Notes: a model not told the origin generated them from the sequence alone. Numbered from the stretch's first letter, positions 1 through 7,220 are shown. The stretch is 17,607 bases of DNA from a bacterium (GCA_021802745.1 JAJZRK010000045.1:1-17607), one strand, 5' to 3'. Numbers and translations: made by a program.

Positions 1-40
1 CGCGCCGAGTGCGTGGTGCGGAGTGCAGGGGTCGCTGAGC

Positions 41-68
41 GAGGGGCCTCCAACGCTGGAGGCCCCTC
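41..68 (+). terminator. Hairpin terminator of an upstream, unseen gene
   Basis: A perfect 12-bp inverted repeat (41-52 against 57-68) closes on a 4-nt loop (acgc). The bases just after it are moderately T-rich (ttccgttgcttt). It lies 58 bp before the start of the first gene, so it most likely ends a transcript that begins left of the window. The T-tract is interrupted, so intrinsic termination is likely rather than certain. Confidence 0.7.
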
Positions 69-126
69 TTCCGTTGCTTTGTCGGGTGTCCGACCTTCCG
101 TAGGACCTTTCTTCACTGAGTTCATC

Positions 127-1677
127 ATGCCGCTGCTGCTTCCGCTGCTTCTCGCCTTCACCGTCGCCCGCGCCGACTCGGTGGACATCCTGATCAAGGG
201 AGGCACCGTGTACGACGGCTCCGCGAAACCCGGGCGGGTTGCCGACGTCGGCATCCGCGGCGAGCGGATCGTCTTCGTTGGCGACGCGGTCAAGGCGAAG
301 GTGACCGCCGGCCGGACAATTGACGCGAAGGGACTGATCGTCACGCCGGGGTTCATTGACCCGCACACGCATTCCATGGAAGGCGTGGACCGCTTCAACG
401 ACGAGCGGCGGCGCAACATCCCCGCGCTGATGCAGGGCGTGACCACCGTGACCAACGGCCCCGACGGGCGCGGCCCATGGGACGTGGCACGCATCCAGAC
501 GGAGACCGAGAAGAAGGGGCTCGGCACCAACACCTTTGCGCTGGTCGGCTTCGGCACGCTGCGCAGTCTCGTGATGGGGGCGTCGTCGGCGCCGGCGTCA
601 CCGGCGCAGGTGGACAGCATGCGCAAGCTGGTGGACAAGGCGATGCGCGAGGGCGCGTACGGCGTCGGCGGCGGGCTGTTCTACGCGCCGCAGAGCTACG
701 CCTCCACCGAAGAGGTGATCGCGGTGGTGTCGGCCGCCAAGCCGTACGGTGGCGTCTACGACTCGCACCATCGGGACGAAAGCTCCTACACCATCGGCCT
801 GATGAACTCGGTGCGCGAGGCGATTCGCATTGGCCGCGAGTCGGGGCTCACCACCAACATCGGGCACGTGAAAGCGCTGGGCGTGGACGTGTGGGGGTAC
901 GCCGACAGCGTGCTCCGGCTCATGCGCGAGGAGCGCGCCACGGGGCACATGGTGGTGGCCGACCAGTATCCGTGGACGGCAAGCGGCACCGGGCTCAGCG
1001 CCGCGCTGCTCCCGCGCTGGGCGCAGGCCGGTGGCCGCGACTCGCTGCAGGCACGCATCGCCGATCCGGCCACGCGCGAGAGGATCCTCGTCGAGATGCG
1101 CAACAACCTGCGGCGCCGCGGCGGCGACAGCACCCTGCTGCTCATCAACGGCGGGGCGAACGCCAAGCCGTACATCGGCAAGTACCTCAGCCAGGTCGCG
1201 GTGGACATGAAGCTGCCGCCCTCCGAGACGGCGCTCGAGCTGATCCGCCGCGGCATTGACATGGGCGTGGCGTCGTTCAACATGACCGAACAGGACGTCG
1301 AGACGTTCATGAAGGACCCGTACGTGATGACCAGCTCCGACGGCTCGGGCGGCCATCCGCGCCTGTACGGCACGTACCCGCGCAAGATCCGCCGCTACGT
1401 GCTCGACAAGCCGGTGATCACGATGGAACGCATGGTGCAGGCGTCCACGGCGCAGGTCGCCGAGGTGTACGGCATCAAGGAGCGCGGCTGGTTGAAGGAC
1501 GGGTATTACGCCGACGTGACCGTGTTCGACCCCAGGACCATCCGGGAAATGGCGACCTACACGGAGCCCGAAAAGCTGAGTGTTGGCGTGCAGTGGGTTT
1601 TCGTCAACGGCAAGGCGGCGGTGGCCGACGGGCAGCCGACGGGATTGATGAACGGAAAGGGGTTGCGTAAGCGATAG
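127..1677 (+). CDS. Exported amidohydrolase, N-acyl-D-amino-acid deacylase (D-aminoacylase) family
   Basis: The 516-aa product starts with a short hydrophobic signal (MPLLLPLLLAFTVARA) that suggests export. An amidohydrolase composite domain follows (VDILIKGGTVYDG). Visible metal and active-site motifs are PHTHS (H80, H82), SHHRDES (H214/H215), NIGHVK (H247) and TSSDGSGGHPRLYG (D405), in the order seen in D-aminoacylases, which hydrolyse N-acyl-D-amino acids or related amides. The usual metal-bridging Cys of that family (GNCG after GVTTV) is absent; here the sequence reads GVTTVTNGPDG, so the true substrate may differ. ATG 127 is chosen because it gives the signal peptide; the frame is open back to position 13, but that would run through the terminator hairpin. 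No good Shine-Dalgarno site precedes it. The neighbouring M20 peptidase suggests a shared role in peptide or amino-acid scavenging (inference). Confidence 0.86.
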   Translation: MPLLLPLLLAFTVARADSVDILIKGGTVYDGSAKPGRVADVGIRGERIVFVGDAVKAKVTAGRTIDAKGLIVTPGFIDPHTHSMEGVDRFNDERRRNIPALMQGVTTVTNGPDGRGPWDVARIQTETEKKGLGTNTFALVGFGTLRSLVMGASSAPASPAQVDSMRKLVDKAMREGAYGVGGGLFYAPQSYASTEEVIAVVSAAKPYGGVYDSHHRDESSYTIGLMNSVREAIRIGRESGLTTNIGHVKALGVDVWGYADSVLRLMREERATGHMVVADQYPWTASGTGLSAALLPRWAQAGGRDSLQARIADPATRERILVEMRNNLRRRGGDSTLLLINGGANAKPYIGKYLSQVAVDMKLPPSETALELIRRGIDMGVASFNMTEQDVETFMKDPYVMTSSDGSGGHPRLYGTYPRKIRRYVLDKPVITMERMVQASTAQVAEVYGIKERGWLKDGYYADVTVFDPRTIREMATYTEPEKLSVGVQWVFVNGKAAVADGQPTGLMNGKGLRKR

Positions 1678-1790
1678 AGGTGTAGACTCAGGATGGCGAT
1701 CGAGGATCTCGATGGATACCGCGTGCCTCTGCCCACGTTGGGAAGACGCAGTCCGTTGGGATGACAACTGTGCGTGGCAGCCTGCCTATT
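1678..1790. other. Gene-free stretch before the repeat elements
   Basis: I see no credible coding region here. A small perfect hairpin lies at 1699-1713 (ATCGAG, 3-nt loop, CTCGAT) just after the amidohydrolase stop. It has no T-tract and is at best a weak terminator. The remainder shows no recognisable signal. Confidence 0.4.
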
Positions 1791-1954
1791 TCATCACGGA
1801 GCCACGGAGAGCACGGAGATTCACGGAGACAGCGGGAGCTTGGGGAACTTCGGGCGCCACGCATTGATTTGAGTGGCGCGCGGTCTTTACCTCCAGGGAG
1901 TCGCCTCCGTGTTCTCCGTGTTCTCCGTGTTCTCCGTGGCTCCGTGCTGAAGAA
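1791..1954. repeat. CACGGAG inverted-arm repeat element, copy 1
   Basis: The left arm (1791-1830) holds four CACGGAG heptamers spaced 8-10 nt apart. The right arm (1904-1954) holds five CTCCGTG reverse complements, four of them with an exact 9-nt period, and ends in gctgaagaa. The arms can fold onto each other. The spacer has its own hairpin, GCGCCAC (1854-1860) pairing with GTGGCGC (1873-1879). No coding sequence is credible inside. It looks like a dispersed intergenic or non-autonomous element; mobility is inference. Confidence 0.75.
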
Positions 1955-1975
1955 GGCGGCGGTGGTACGCTGAAC

Positions 1976-2127
1976 TTCTTCAACACGGAGCCACGGAGGG
2001 CACAGAGGCGCACGGAGACAGAAAAGCTCGGGGGCGGTCCCCACGGACTCGCGCGTGGGGGCTCCCTCGGCCATCATTCCTGCAGCCTCCGTGCACCTCC
2101 GCGCTCTCCGGTCTCCGTGATGAAGAA
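1976..2127. repeat. CACGGAG inverted-arm repeat element, copy 2
   Basis: This has the same architecture as the copy 21 bp to its left. The left arm (1976-2021, beginning ttcttcaacacggag) has three perfect CACGGAG units and one variant. The right arm (2086-2127) has two perfect CTCCGTG units and variants, and ends gtgatgaagaaa. The spacer again carries a hairpin, CCCCACG (2039-2045) with CGTGGGG (2054-2060). Its right end supplies the GTG (2117) and ATG (2120) that open the following peptidase frame, so the element overlaps the control region of that gene. Confidence 0.72.
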
Positions 2128-2140
2128 ACCCAGCCATCCG

Positions 2141-3703
2141 ATGTCCACCATCTGCCAACCGCTATTCGCCCTCCGCCCTGCCCTGCTCGCCATCGCGGTC
2201 GTCGCCTCGCCCCTGAGCGCCCAGACGCTGCGCGAGCAGGTGCGCGCGTGGCGTGAGGCGCGCGAACCGCAGATCGTGCGGGAATACGCCGAGTTCCTCG
2301 CCATCCCGAACACCAAGAACGACAGCGCGGCGCTGCGGAAGAACGCAACGGCCATCGTCGGGTTGCTCGCCAAGCGCGGCGTGACCGCGCGCCTTCTCGA
2401 GAACGGCACGTGGCCGCCGGCGGTGTACGGCGAACTCCGCGCGCCGGGCGCGACGCGCACGATCGTCGTCTACGCGCACTACGACGGCCAGCCGGTGGAC
2501 GCCGCCGAGTGGCGCGGCGGCGCGCCGTACGCGGCCCAACTGCGCGAACTGCGCGGCCGCGACTGGGTGGACGTGCCGCTCCCGGAGCACGGCCGTCTCA
2601 ACCCGGAAGCGCGCATCTTCGCGCGCAGCGCCGGCGACGACAAGGCGCCCATCAGCGCCATCCTGAACGCGCTCGACGCGCTCAAGGCCACCGGCAGGGC
2701 GCCGACCATCAACGTGAAGTTCTTCTTCGAGGGCGAGGAGGAGTCGGGCTCCACCCACCTCCCCCAGATCCTCGAGGCCAACACGGCCCTGCTCGCAGCC
2801 GACGCCTGGCTGTTCTGCGACGGCCCCACGCACCAGAGCCGCGAGATGCAGGTGGCCTTTGGCGCGCGCGGCGCCATGGGACTCGAACTCATGGTCTACG
2901 GCCCCGCCCGGGCGCTGCACAGCGGGCACTACGGCAACTGGGCGCCGAATCCGGGCATCCTCCTCGCCGACCTGGTGCATTCGATGCGCGACGTGGACGG
3001 CCGCATCCTCATCAAGGGCTACTACGACGACGTCGCGCCGCCCACGGCCAAGGAACTGGCGGCCGTGCGCGCCCTGCCGCCGGTGGACAGCGCGCTGCGC
3101 CATGAACTGCTGCTCGGCGGCACCGAGGCGGACAACGCGCTGCTCGCCGAGCGCATCCTGTATCCGGCCATCAACCTGCGCGGCATGCGCGTCGGCCAGG
3201 TGGAGGGCCTCGCCGCCAACGCCATCGCCACCGAAGCCAAGGCCTCGTTCGACTTCCGGCTCGTCCCCCGGCAGACGCCGGAGCACGTGCAGCAATTGGT
3301 CGAGGCGCACCTGAAGGCGAACGGTTGGTTCGTCACGCATGCGGCCGCCACCGACGCCGAACGTCTCGCGCACCGGAAAGTCGTGCGGCTGACCTGGGGG
3401 ATGGGCGACGAGGCCACGCGCGTGAGCCTCGACCAGCCGTTTTCGCAGGCGCTCCTCGCCACGCTCGACGAGATGCTGGGCAAGCCCGTGCTGCGAGTTC
3501 CGAGCCTCGGCGGCTCGCTGCCCACCAGCATGATCGAGCACGCGCTGGGCGTCCCGCTGGTGATCTTCCCGATCGCCAACCATGACGACAACCAGCACGC
3601 CAAGGACGAGAACCTGCGCCTGCAGAACCTGTGGGATGGCATCGAGGCGTATGCCGCCATCTTCACGCGGATGGATGCACACTGGCCGAAGCCGACGCCG
3701 TGA
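2141..3703 (+). CDS. Exported M20-family metallopeptidase (dipeptidase-like)
   Basis: The product is 520 aa from ATG 2141. The N-terminus (FALRPALLAIAVVASPLSAQ) is a signal peptide with an expected cut after SAQ, so it acts outside the cytoplasm. M20 metal-site motifs are in order: AHYDGQP (H113, D115), AGDDKAP (D166/D167), FEGEEESGS (E199/E200), HSGHYGNW in the lid region, and a C-terminal NQHAKDEN with H486. The family cleaves dipeptides or N-acyl amino acids with a di-zinc centre. Alternative starts GTG 2117 and ATG 2120 sit inside the upstream repeat and add only MMKKPSHP, so 2141 fits the signal better. Its TGA overlaps the GTG of the next gene (GTGA at 3700-3703), which implies translational coupling to the phosphorelay genes. 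Peptide specificity cannot be told from sequence. Confidence 0.87.
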   Translation: MSTICQPLFALRPALLAIAVVASPLSAQTLREQVRAWREAREPQIVREYAEFLAIPNTKNDSAALRKNATAIVGLLAKRGVTARLLENGTWPPAVYGELRAPGATRTIVVYAHYDGQPVDAAEWRGGAPYAAQLRELRGRDWVDVPLPEHGRLNPEARIFARSAGDDKAPISAILNALDALKATGRAPTINVKFFFEGEEESGSTHLPQILEANTALLAADAWLFCDGPTHQSREMQVAFGARGAMGLELMVYGPARALHSGHYGNWAPNPGILLADLVHSMRDVDGRILIKGYYDDVAPPTAKELAAVRALPPVDSALRHELLLGGTEADNALLAERILYPAINLRGMRVGQVEGLAANAIATEAKASFDFRLVPRQTPEHVQQLVEAHLKANGWFVTHAAATDAERLAHRKVVRLTWGMGDEATRVSLDQPFSQALLATLDEMLGKPVLRVPSLGGSLPTSMIEHALGVPLVIFPIANHDDNQHAKDENLRLQNLWDGIEAYAAIFTRMDAHWPKPTP

Positions 3704-4062
3704 CCCCTGATCGGCAGTCCGACCTCGCGCCGCCGTTCGACCGGGACGCCTTTCTCGCCCGGTTGCAGGGCGACAGCACGCTCGCGGCGACCCTCGCCGA
3801 GCTGTTCCTGCGTGAGGCGCCAAAGCTCCTCGAGGACACCCGCCACGCGGTGGCCGCCGCCGACGCGGACGCGCTGTACCGCGCGGCGCACGCCCTCAAG
3901 GGCTCGGTGGACAATTTCTGCGCGGCCCCCGCCGCGCAGGCGGCCTCCCGACTGGAACTCATGGGCCGCACGGGCGATCTTGCAGTGGCGGCGGCGGCGC
4001 TGCGGACACTCGAACTCGAACTTGACCGGCTGGGCCCTGCCCTGCGGGAGATCACGGAATGA
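3700..4062 (+). CDS. Stand-alone HPt (histidine phosphotransfer) protein
   Basis: This 120-aa, mostly helical protein carries the HPt phosphorylation motif YRAAHALKGSVDNF, with H64 as phospho-acceptor and the usual K and G just after it. Length and Ala/Leu-rich helices match a single Hpt four-helix bundle with little else. HPt proteins relay phosphate between receiver domains or from a hybrid histidine kinase. GTG 3700 is chosen because it overlaps the peptidase stop by four bases; the frame is open further upstream only inside the peptidase gene. The stop TGA overlaps the next ATG (ATGA at 4059-4062). The adjacent receiver is the obvious partner. No histidine kinase lies in the window, so the phosphate source is unknown. 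Confidence 0.82.
   Translation: MTPDRQSDLAPPFDRDAFLARLQGDSTLAATLAELFLREAPKLLEDTRHAVAAADADALYRAAHALKGSVDNFCAAPAAQAASRLELMGRTGDLAVAAAALRTLELELDRLGPALREITE
4046..4050 (+). promoter_or_regulatory. Shine-Dalgarno site for the response regulator
   Basis: GGGAG ends 8 nt before ATG 4059. It lies inside the end of the HPt gene and supports that start. Most other genes in the window have no such site. Confidence 0.6.
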
Positions 4063-4502
4063 AGCGCAAAGCCACCATACTCCTGGCCGACGACGACAAG
4101 GTGCAGACCGCGATGCTCTCGGCGCGCCTGCGGACGGCCGGGTATTCCGTGGCAACCGCCTACGATGCGACCTACACGTTCATGGTCGCCATGAAGAGCC
4201 CGCCCGATGCGGTCGTGCTCGACATCATGATGCCGGGCGGCACGGGACGCGCCGTGCTGGAGCGGCTCAAGGGGTCGTCGAAGACGCGGAGGATTCCGGT
4301 GATCGTGCTGAGCGGCCTCACCGACAAGCACACGATCCAGGACTTGCTCGGCCTCGGCGCGTGCGAGTACCTCACGAAACCGGTGGACGTGGAGCGGCTG
4401 CTCGACGCGCTGCAGCGAGCGCTCGGCGCCGACGAGCCGGCGCCGTCCACGAACGTGCCGCCGGCCACCGCACCGCCGTCCCCGCCTTTCACCGCGTCGT
4501 AG
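4059..4502 (+). CDS. Single-domain response regulator (CheY-like receiver)
   Basis: The 147-aa protein is a receiver domain (residues about 5-122) plus a Pro/Thr/Ala-rich tail (about 123-147) with no DNA-binding output domain. The acidic pocket is ADDD (D11-D13), the phospho-acceptor is D55 in VVLDIMMPGG, the switch residue is S85 in VIVLSG, and K107 lies in YLTKP. All key residues are intact, so it should be phosphorylatable. It overlaps the HPt gene by ATGA and lies 38 nt before the Ser/Thr kinase gene. The order implies HPt-to-receiver phosphotransfer, perhaps influencing the kinase; that last link is inference. Confidence 0.93.
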   Translation: MKRKATILLADDDKVQTAMLSARLRTAGYSVATAYDATYTFMVAMKSPPDAVVLDIMMPGGTGRAVLERLKGSSKTRRIPVIVLSGLTDKHTIQDLLGLGACEYLTKPVDVERLLDALQRALGADEPAPSTNVPPATAPPSPPFTAS

Positions 4503-4540
4503 CTGGCACTCGGCAAGCCGCCGCGCCCTCCACGCCCACC

Positions 4541-6427
4541 GTGACCGCCCCGTTCGACGACCTCTTCGTCGCCTTCCAGACGGCGCTCGCCGGGCGCTAC
4601 TCGATTGATCGCGAGATCGGGCGCGGCGGAATGGGCATCGTCTACCTCGCACGCGAGGTGCACCTCGACCGGCCGGTCGCCATCAAGCTGCTGCCGCCGG
4701 AGCGCGCACTCGACCTCACGCTGCGCGGACGCTTCCTGCGCGAGGCGCGGCTCGCCGCCAAGCTGTCGCATCCGAACATCATTCCGATCCACGCCGTGGA
4801 TGAGGCCGGCGAGTTCGTGTACTACGTGATGACCTACGTGGACGGCGAGTCGCTGGCGCAGCGCGTGCGATCACGCGGCCCGCTCCCCGCCACCGAGGGC
4901 GCGCGGGTGCTGCGCGAGGCCGCGTGGGCGCTCGCCAGCGCGCACGCGCAGGGGGTCGTGCACCGCGACGTGAAGCCCGACAACATCCTCATCGAGTCGG
5001 CGACGCAGCGCGTCCTGATGGCCGATTTCGGCATCGCCGCGGCGATGGGCGACGACACCAGCGACGGCATCAGCGGCACCCCGGAGTTCATGAGCCCGGA
5101 GCAGGCCCTCGGGCACGAGCTCGACGCGCGCAGCGATCTGTACTCGCTCGGCGCGACGGCCTTCTTTGCCTTCTCCGGGCGACTGCCGTTCGAGGGGAGC
5201 TCGCCGACCGAGGTGCTCGCGAAGCAGGTCACGGAGCCCGCGCCGCTGCTTGGCTCACTCGGGCTGCCGGTGCCGCGCAAGATCGCGTCGCTCGTGGACC
5301 GCTGCCTCGCCAAGGATCCCGCGCACCGCCCCGCGAGTGCGACCGCGCTCGCCGAGCAGTTGGGCGTGGCACTCGAGCAGCGCAGGGAGATTCCCGTGGC
5401 GCTGCGCGCGTTCGCGAAGCGCAATGCGCGACTGGATGGCGGCGGAACCCTGCTTACCGCCTTCGGAGTGCTCATCGGATCCGTGAGCGTGTCGGCGTTC
5501 TTCGGCGGGTGGGCAGGATTCGGGACCTTCGCCGGCGCGGCCACGATACTCCCGTTCGCGGCGCTGGTGTCTGCGGCCCGACGGCTGGCCAAGATGGGTT
5601 TCGTTCACATGGACCTCGCTCCGGCCTTTCAGGCGGAAATTGACGCGGCGCGTGAGGAACTCGCGGTGTCGGGCACCCATGGACCCACGCGGCTCGAGCG
5701 AGTGTTGAAGCTGGCGGCGCAAGTGAGCGGCATCGCCTCGGTCGTCTCGGTCGTCGCAGTGTTGCGGTGGATCTTCCTGGCCAACTTCCGGTCGGGACCG
5801 TCGGCGTGGATACCGGAACTGTGGTTGTTCTCGTGGTCCACGATGATCCTCTCGACGGGCGGGTACCTCGCGCTTGTCCAGCGCCACCGCGACGTGGACA
5901 CGGGCTTCTGGGCACGCGTCTGGAAGAGCCCCATCGGCCGCGCCGCGTGGGCCATTGGCCGGCGCCTCATCCGCGGCCCGGTGGCGGAGTCCGCCATCAC
6001 GCACCGCGCCACCGAACTGTCGCTCGGCATGGCGGCCGAAAACCTGTTCCAGAGCCTTCCCCGCGCCACGCGCGAGCAGCTCGGCGACCTCCCCGGCGTC
6101 CTGCACCGCCTGCAGGACGACGCGCAGCAGTTGCGCCGCCATCTGGACGGCCTGCAGGAGGTGCTCAACGACGCCGGCGAAGACGCGACCGGCGCTGCCT
6201 ACGACGCCGTGCGCCGCGACCGCGACGCGATGCAGGCGAAGCTCGGGGAGACCGTCGCCGCACTCGAGACGATCCGGCTCAACCTCCTGCGCCTGCACGC
6301 CGGCTCGCTCTCCGTCGCCGGGCTCACGACGCACATCGGGCTCGCCGCCGATGTCTCGGCGGAGGTGGAGCGGCTGCTGAAGGGGCAGGATGAGGTGGCG
6401 AGGATGCTGAAGGCTACTGCTGATTGA
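4541..6427 (+). CDS. Membrane-bound Hanks-type Ser/Thr protein kinase
   Basis: The 628-aa product has an N-terminal kinase domain (about 18-285): glycine loop GRGGMGIVY, VAIK (K49), HRDVKPDN (D143, K145, N148), DFG (D162) and GTPEFMSPEQ. All catalytic residues are present. Four hydrophobic segments follow at about 303-323, 325-345, 397-415 and 423-445, so the kinase domain should face the cytoplasm and no extracellular sensor domain is evident. The C-terminus (about 480-628) is charged and helical and may form a coiled coil (LHRLQDDAQQLRRHLDGLQ). The start is GTG 4541; no Shine-Dalgarno site or in-frame ATG is near, so the exact start is uncertain, although the kinase fold begins just after it. 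It probably belongs to the preceding operon. The stop codon falls inside an inverted-repeat end. Confidence 0.91.
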   Translation: MTAPFDDLFVAFQTALAGRYSIDREIGRGGMGIVYLAREVHLDRPVAIKLLPPERALDLTLRGRFLREARLAAKLSHPNIIPIHAVDEAGEFVYYVMTYVDGESLAQRVRSRGPLPATEGARVLREAAWALASAHAQGVVHRDVKPDNILIESATQRVLMADFGIAAAMGDDTSDGISGTPEFMSPEQALGHELDARSDLYSLGATAFFAFSGRLPFEGSSPTEVLAKQVTEPAPLLGSLGLPVPRKIASLVDRCLAKDPAHRPASATALAEQLGVALEQRREIPVALRAFAKRNARLDGGGTLLTAFGVLIGSVSVSAFFGGWAGFGTFAGAATILPFAALVSAARRLAKMGFVHMDLAPAFQAEIDAAREELAVSGTHGPTRLERVLKLAAQVSGIASVVSVVAVLRWIFLANFRSGPSAWIPELWLFSWSTMILSTGGYLALVQRHRDVDTGFWARVWKSPIGRAAWAIGRRLIRGPVAESAITHRATELSLGMAAENLFQSLPRATREQLGDLPGVLHRLQDDAQQLRRHLDGLQEVLNDAGEDATGAAYDAVRRDRDAMQAKLGETVAALETIRLNLLRLHAGSLSVAGLTTHIGLAADVSAEVERLLKGQDEVARMLKATAD

Positions 6428-6631
6428 GGATATGGAATTCGGAATTGGATTGCCGGATTTCGACTGCGGATTGCGACTCACGATCGGGAGGAGAATCGGG
6501 GAAGCCCAGGGGTTCCCCGAAGCGTACTCATCGCGAATCACCATGCGACGTCGAGATCCTCGAAAGATCGCAAGTCGCCATCCGCATTCGCGATCCATGA
6601 TCGCATTCCGGATTCCCAATCCTCAATCAGC
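6419..6631. repeat. Intergenic element with 13-bp perfect inverted ends
   Basis: The ends are gctgattgaggat (6419-6431) and its exact reverse complement (6619-6631). Imperfect similarity continues inward for roughly 60 nt on each side, with recurring ggaat, cggaat and tgcggat words. A hairpin lies between the arms: GGGGAA 6498-6503 with TTCCCC 6513-6518. The element fills the gap between convergent genes and includes both stop codons: the kinase TGA at 6425-6427 and the dut TGA (complement of 6627-6629). It may act as a bidirectional terminator; origin as a dispersed or mobile repeat is inference. No gene is credible inside. Confidence 0.72.
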
Positions 6632-7130
6632 GTCCCGTAGACCCGAACCCCCCCGCGCGCTCCGTGGTCGGCCTCACCTCGCCTACCACAAAATCGAGCA
6701 CCTCGTGCCGCGCCAGGATCATCTGCGCGATGCGTTCGCCGTGGGTGATCACGAGGTCGCGCGTGCCGCCGTTCCGGACGGGAGTGCACCACTCCTCCGG
6801 ATAGTCCGCGTCAATGGTGCCCGGCGCGTTGGCAATGACGATGTCGGTCTTGAGGCTCGTCCCCGACCGCGGCCGGATTTGCGCCTCGATGCCGACGGGA
6901 AGGCGCGCGCGAAAGCCGAGCGGCACGAGCGCCCGCTCGCCAGCGTGGAGCACGAGCACGGAGACGCCGTCGCGCACTTCGACCGGCCGTTCGAACATGA
7001 CGCCGTCGAGAAACACGCGCACCGAGCGTCCCGCAAGGTACGCGGCGAGGTCATAGCCGGCGCTGTGCGCCGTGGCCCGCGCCGGCGGCGCGACGTCGGG
7101 ATGAAGCGGTTCAAAGATGATGAGAGACAC
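6627..7130 (-). CDS. dut: dUTP diphosphatase (dUTPase)
   Basis: The 167-aa protein carries all five motifs of trimeric dUTPases: I AGYDLA (24-29), II PRSGTSLK (87-94), III GTIDADY (104-110, catalytic D107), IV GERIAQM (131-137) and V RAGGFGSTG (158-166). It hydrolyses dUTP to dUMP and pyrophosphate, limiting uracil in DNA and feeding dTMP synthesis in the cytoplasm. Motif III continues as PEEW instead of the commoner RGE, a mild divergence. GTG 7130 is chosen from the expected N-terminal length; the frame stays open to 7274 and another GTG is at 7184. No Shine-Dalgarno site is visible because the leader is C-rich. It converges with the kinase gene. Confidence 0.94.
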   Translation of the reverse strand: MSLIIFEPLHPDVAPPARATAHSAGYDLAAYLAGRSVRVFLDGVMFERPVEVRDGVSVLVLHAGERALVPLGFRARLPVGIEAQIRPRSGTSLKTDIVIANAPGTIDADYPEEWCTPVRNGGTRDLVITHGERIAQMILARHEVLDFVVGEVRPTTERAGGFGSTGR

Positions 7131-7160
7131 GGGCGGGGTGCCGGGTGCGGGGTGCGGGGG
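7131..7160 (+). other. G-quadruplex-type run upstream of dut
   Basis: Five G-runs of 3-5 bases are separated by 1-4 nt (G3, G4, G3, G4, G5). This satisfies the usual four-run rule on the plus strand, which is the template for dut. It directly abuts the dut start codon, so the leader of the dut transcript would be C-rich. Any regulatory role is inference. Confidence 0.5.
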
Positions 7161-7220
7161 TGGAAGAATGTACCACGCTCGCACCCTATCCGCCGCCGCC
7201 CGGCGGCGGGCGTAGACTCT

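Noticed and set aside
1700..1712. The 13-mer tcgaggatctcga also occurs on the opposite strand at 6551-6563
   Set aside because: Both copies are intergenic, but the word is nearly its own reverse complement and the flanks do not match, so chance or simple hairpin formation is enough.
598..1767. Minus-strand open frame of 389 codons opposite the amidohydrolase
   Set aside because: It is His/Arg/Ala-rich shadow sequence; all amidohydrolase motifs are on the plus strand.
1791..2127. CRISPR array
   Set aside because: The CACGGAG units recur every 8-10 nt with no spacers of 30-40 nt, and their orientation flips between arms.
2162..3823. Minus-strand open frame of 553 codons opposite the M20 peptidase
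   Set aside because: Composition is low-complexity Arg/Ala/Gly/Val with no motif, while the plus strand carries a complete M20 peptidase.
5255..6619. Minus-strand open frame of 454 codons opposite the kinase
   Set aside because: No recognisable domain, and the kinase frame on the plus strand is well supported.
7191..7208. CGCCGCCG/CGGCGGCG inverted repeat as a terminator
   Set aside because: The loop would be only 2 nt, there is no T-tract, and it lies in the gap between divergent genes where no terminator is expected.
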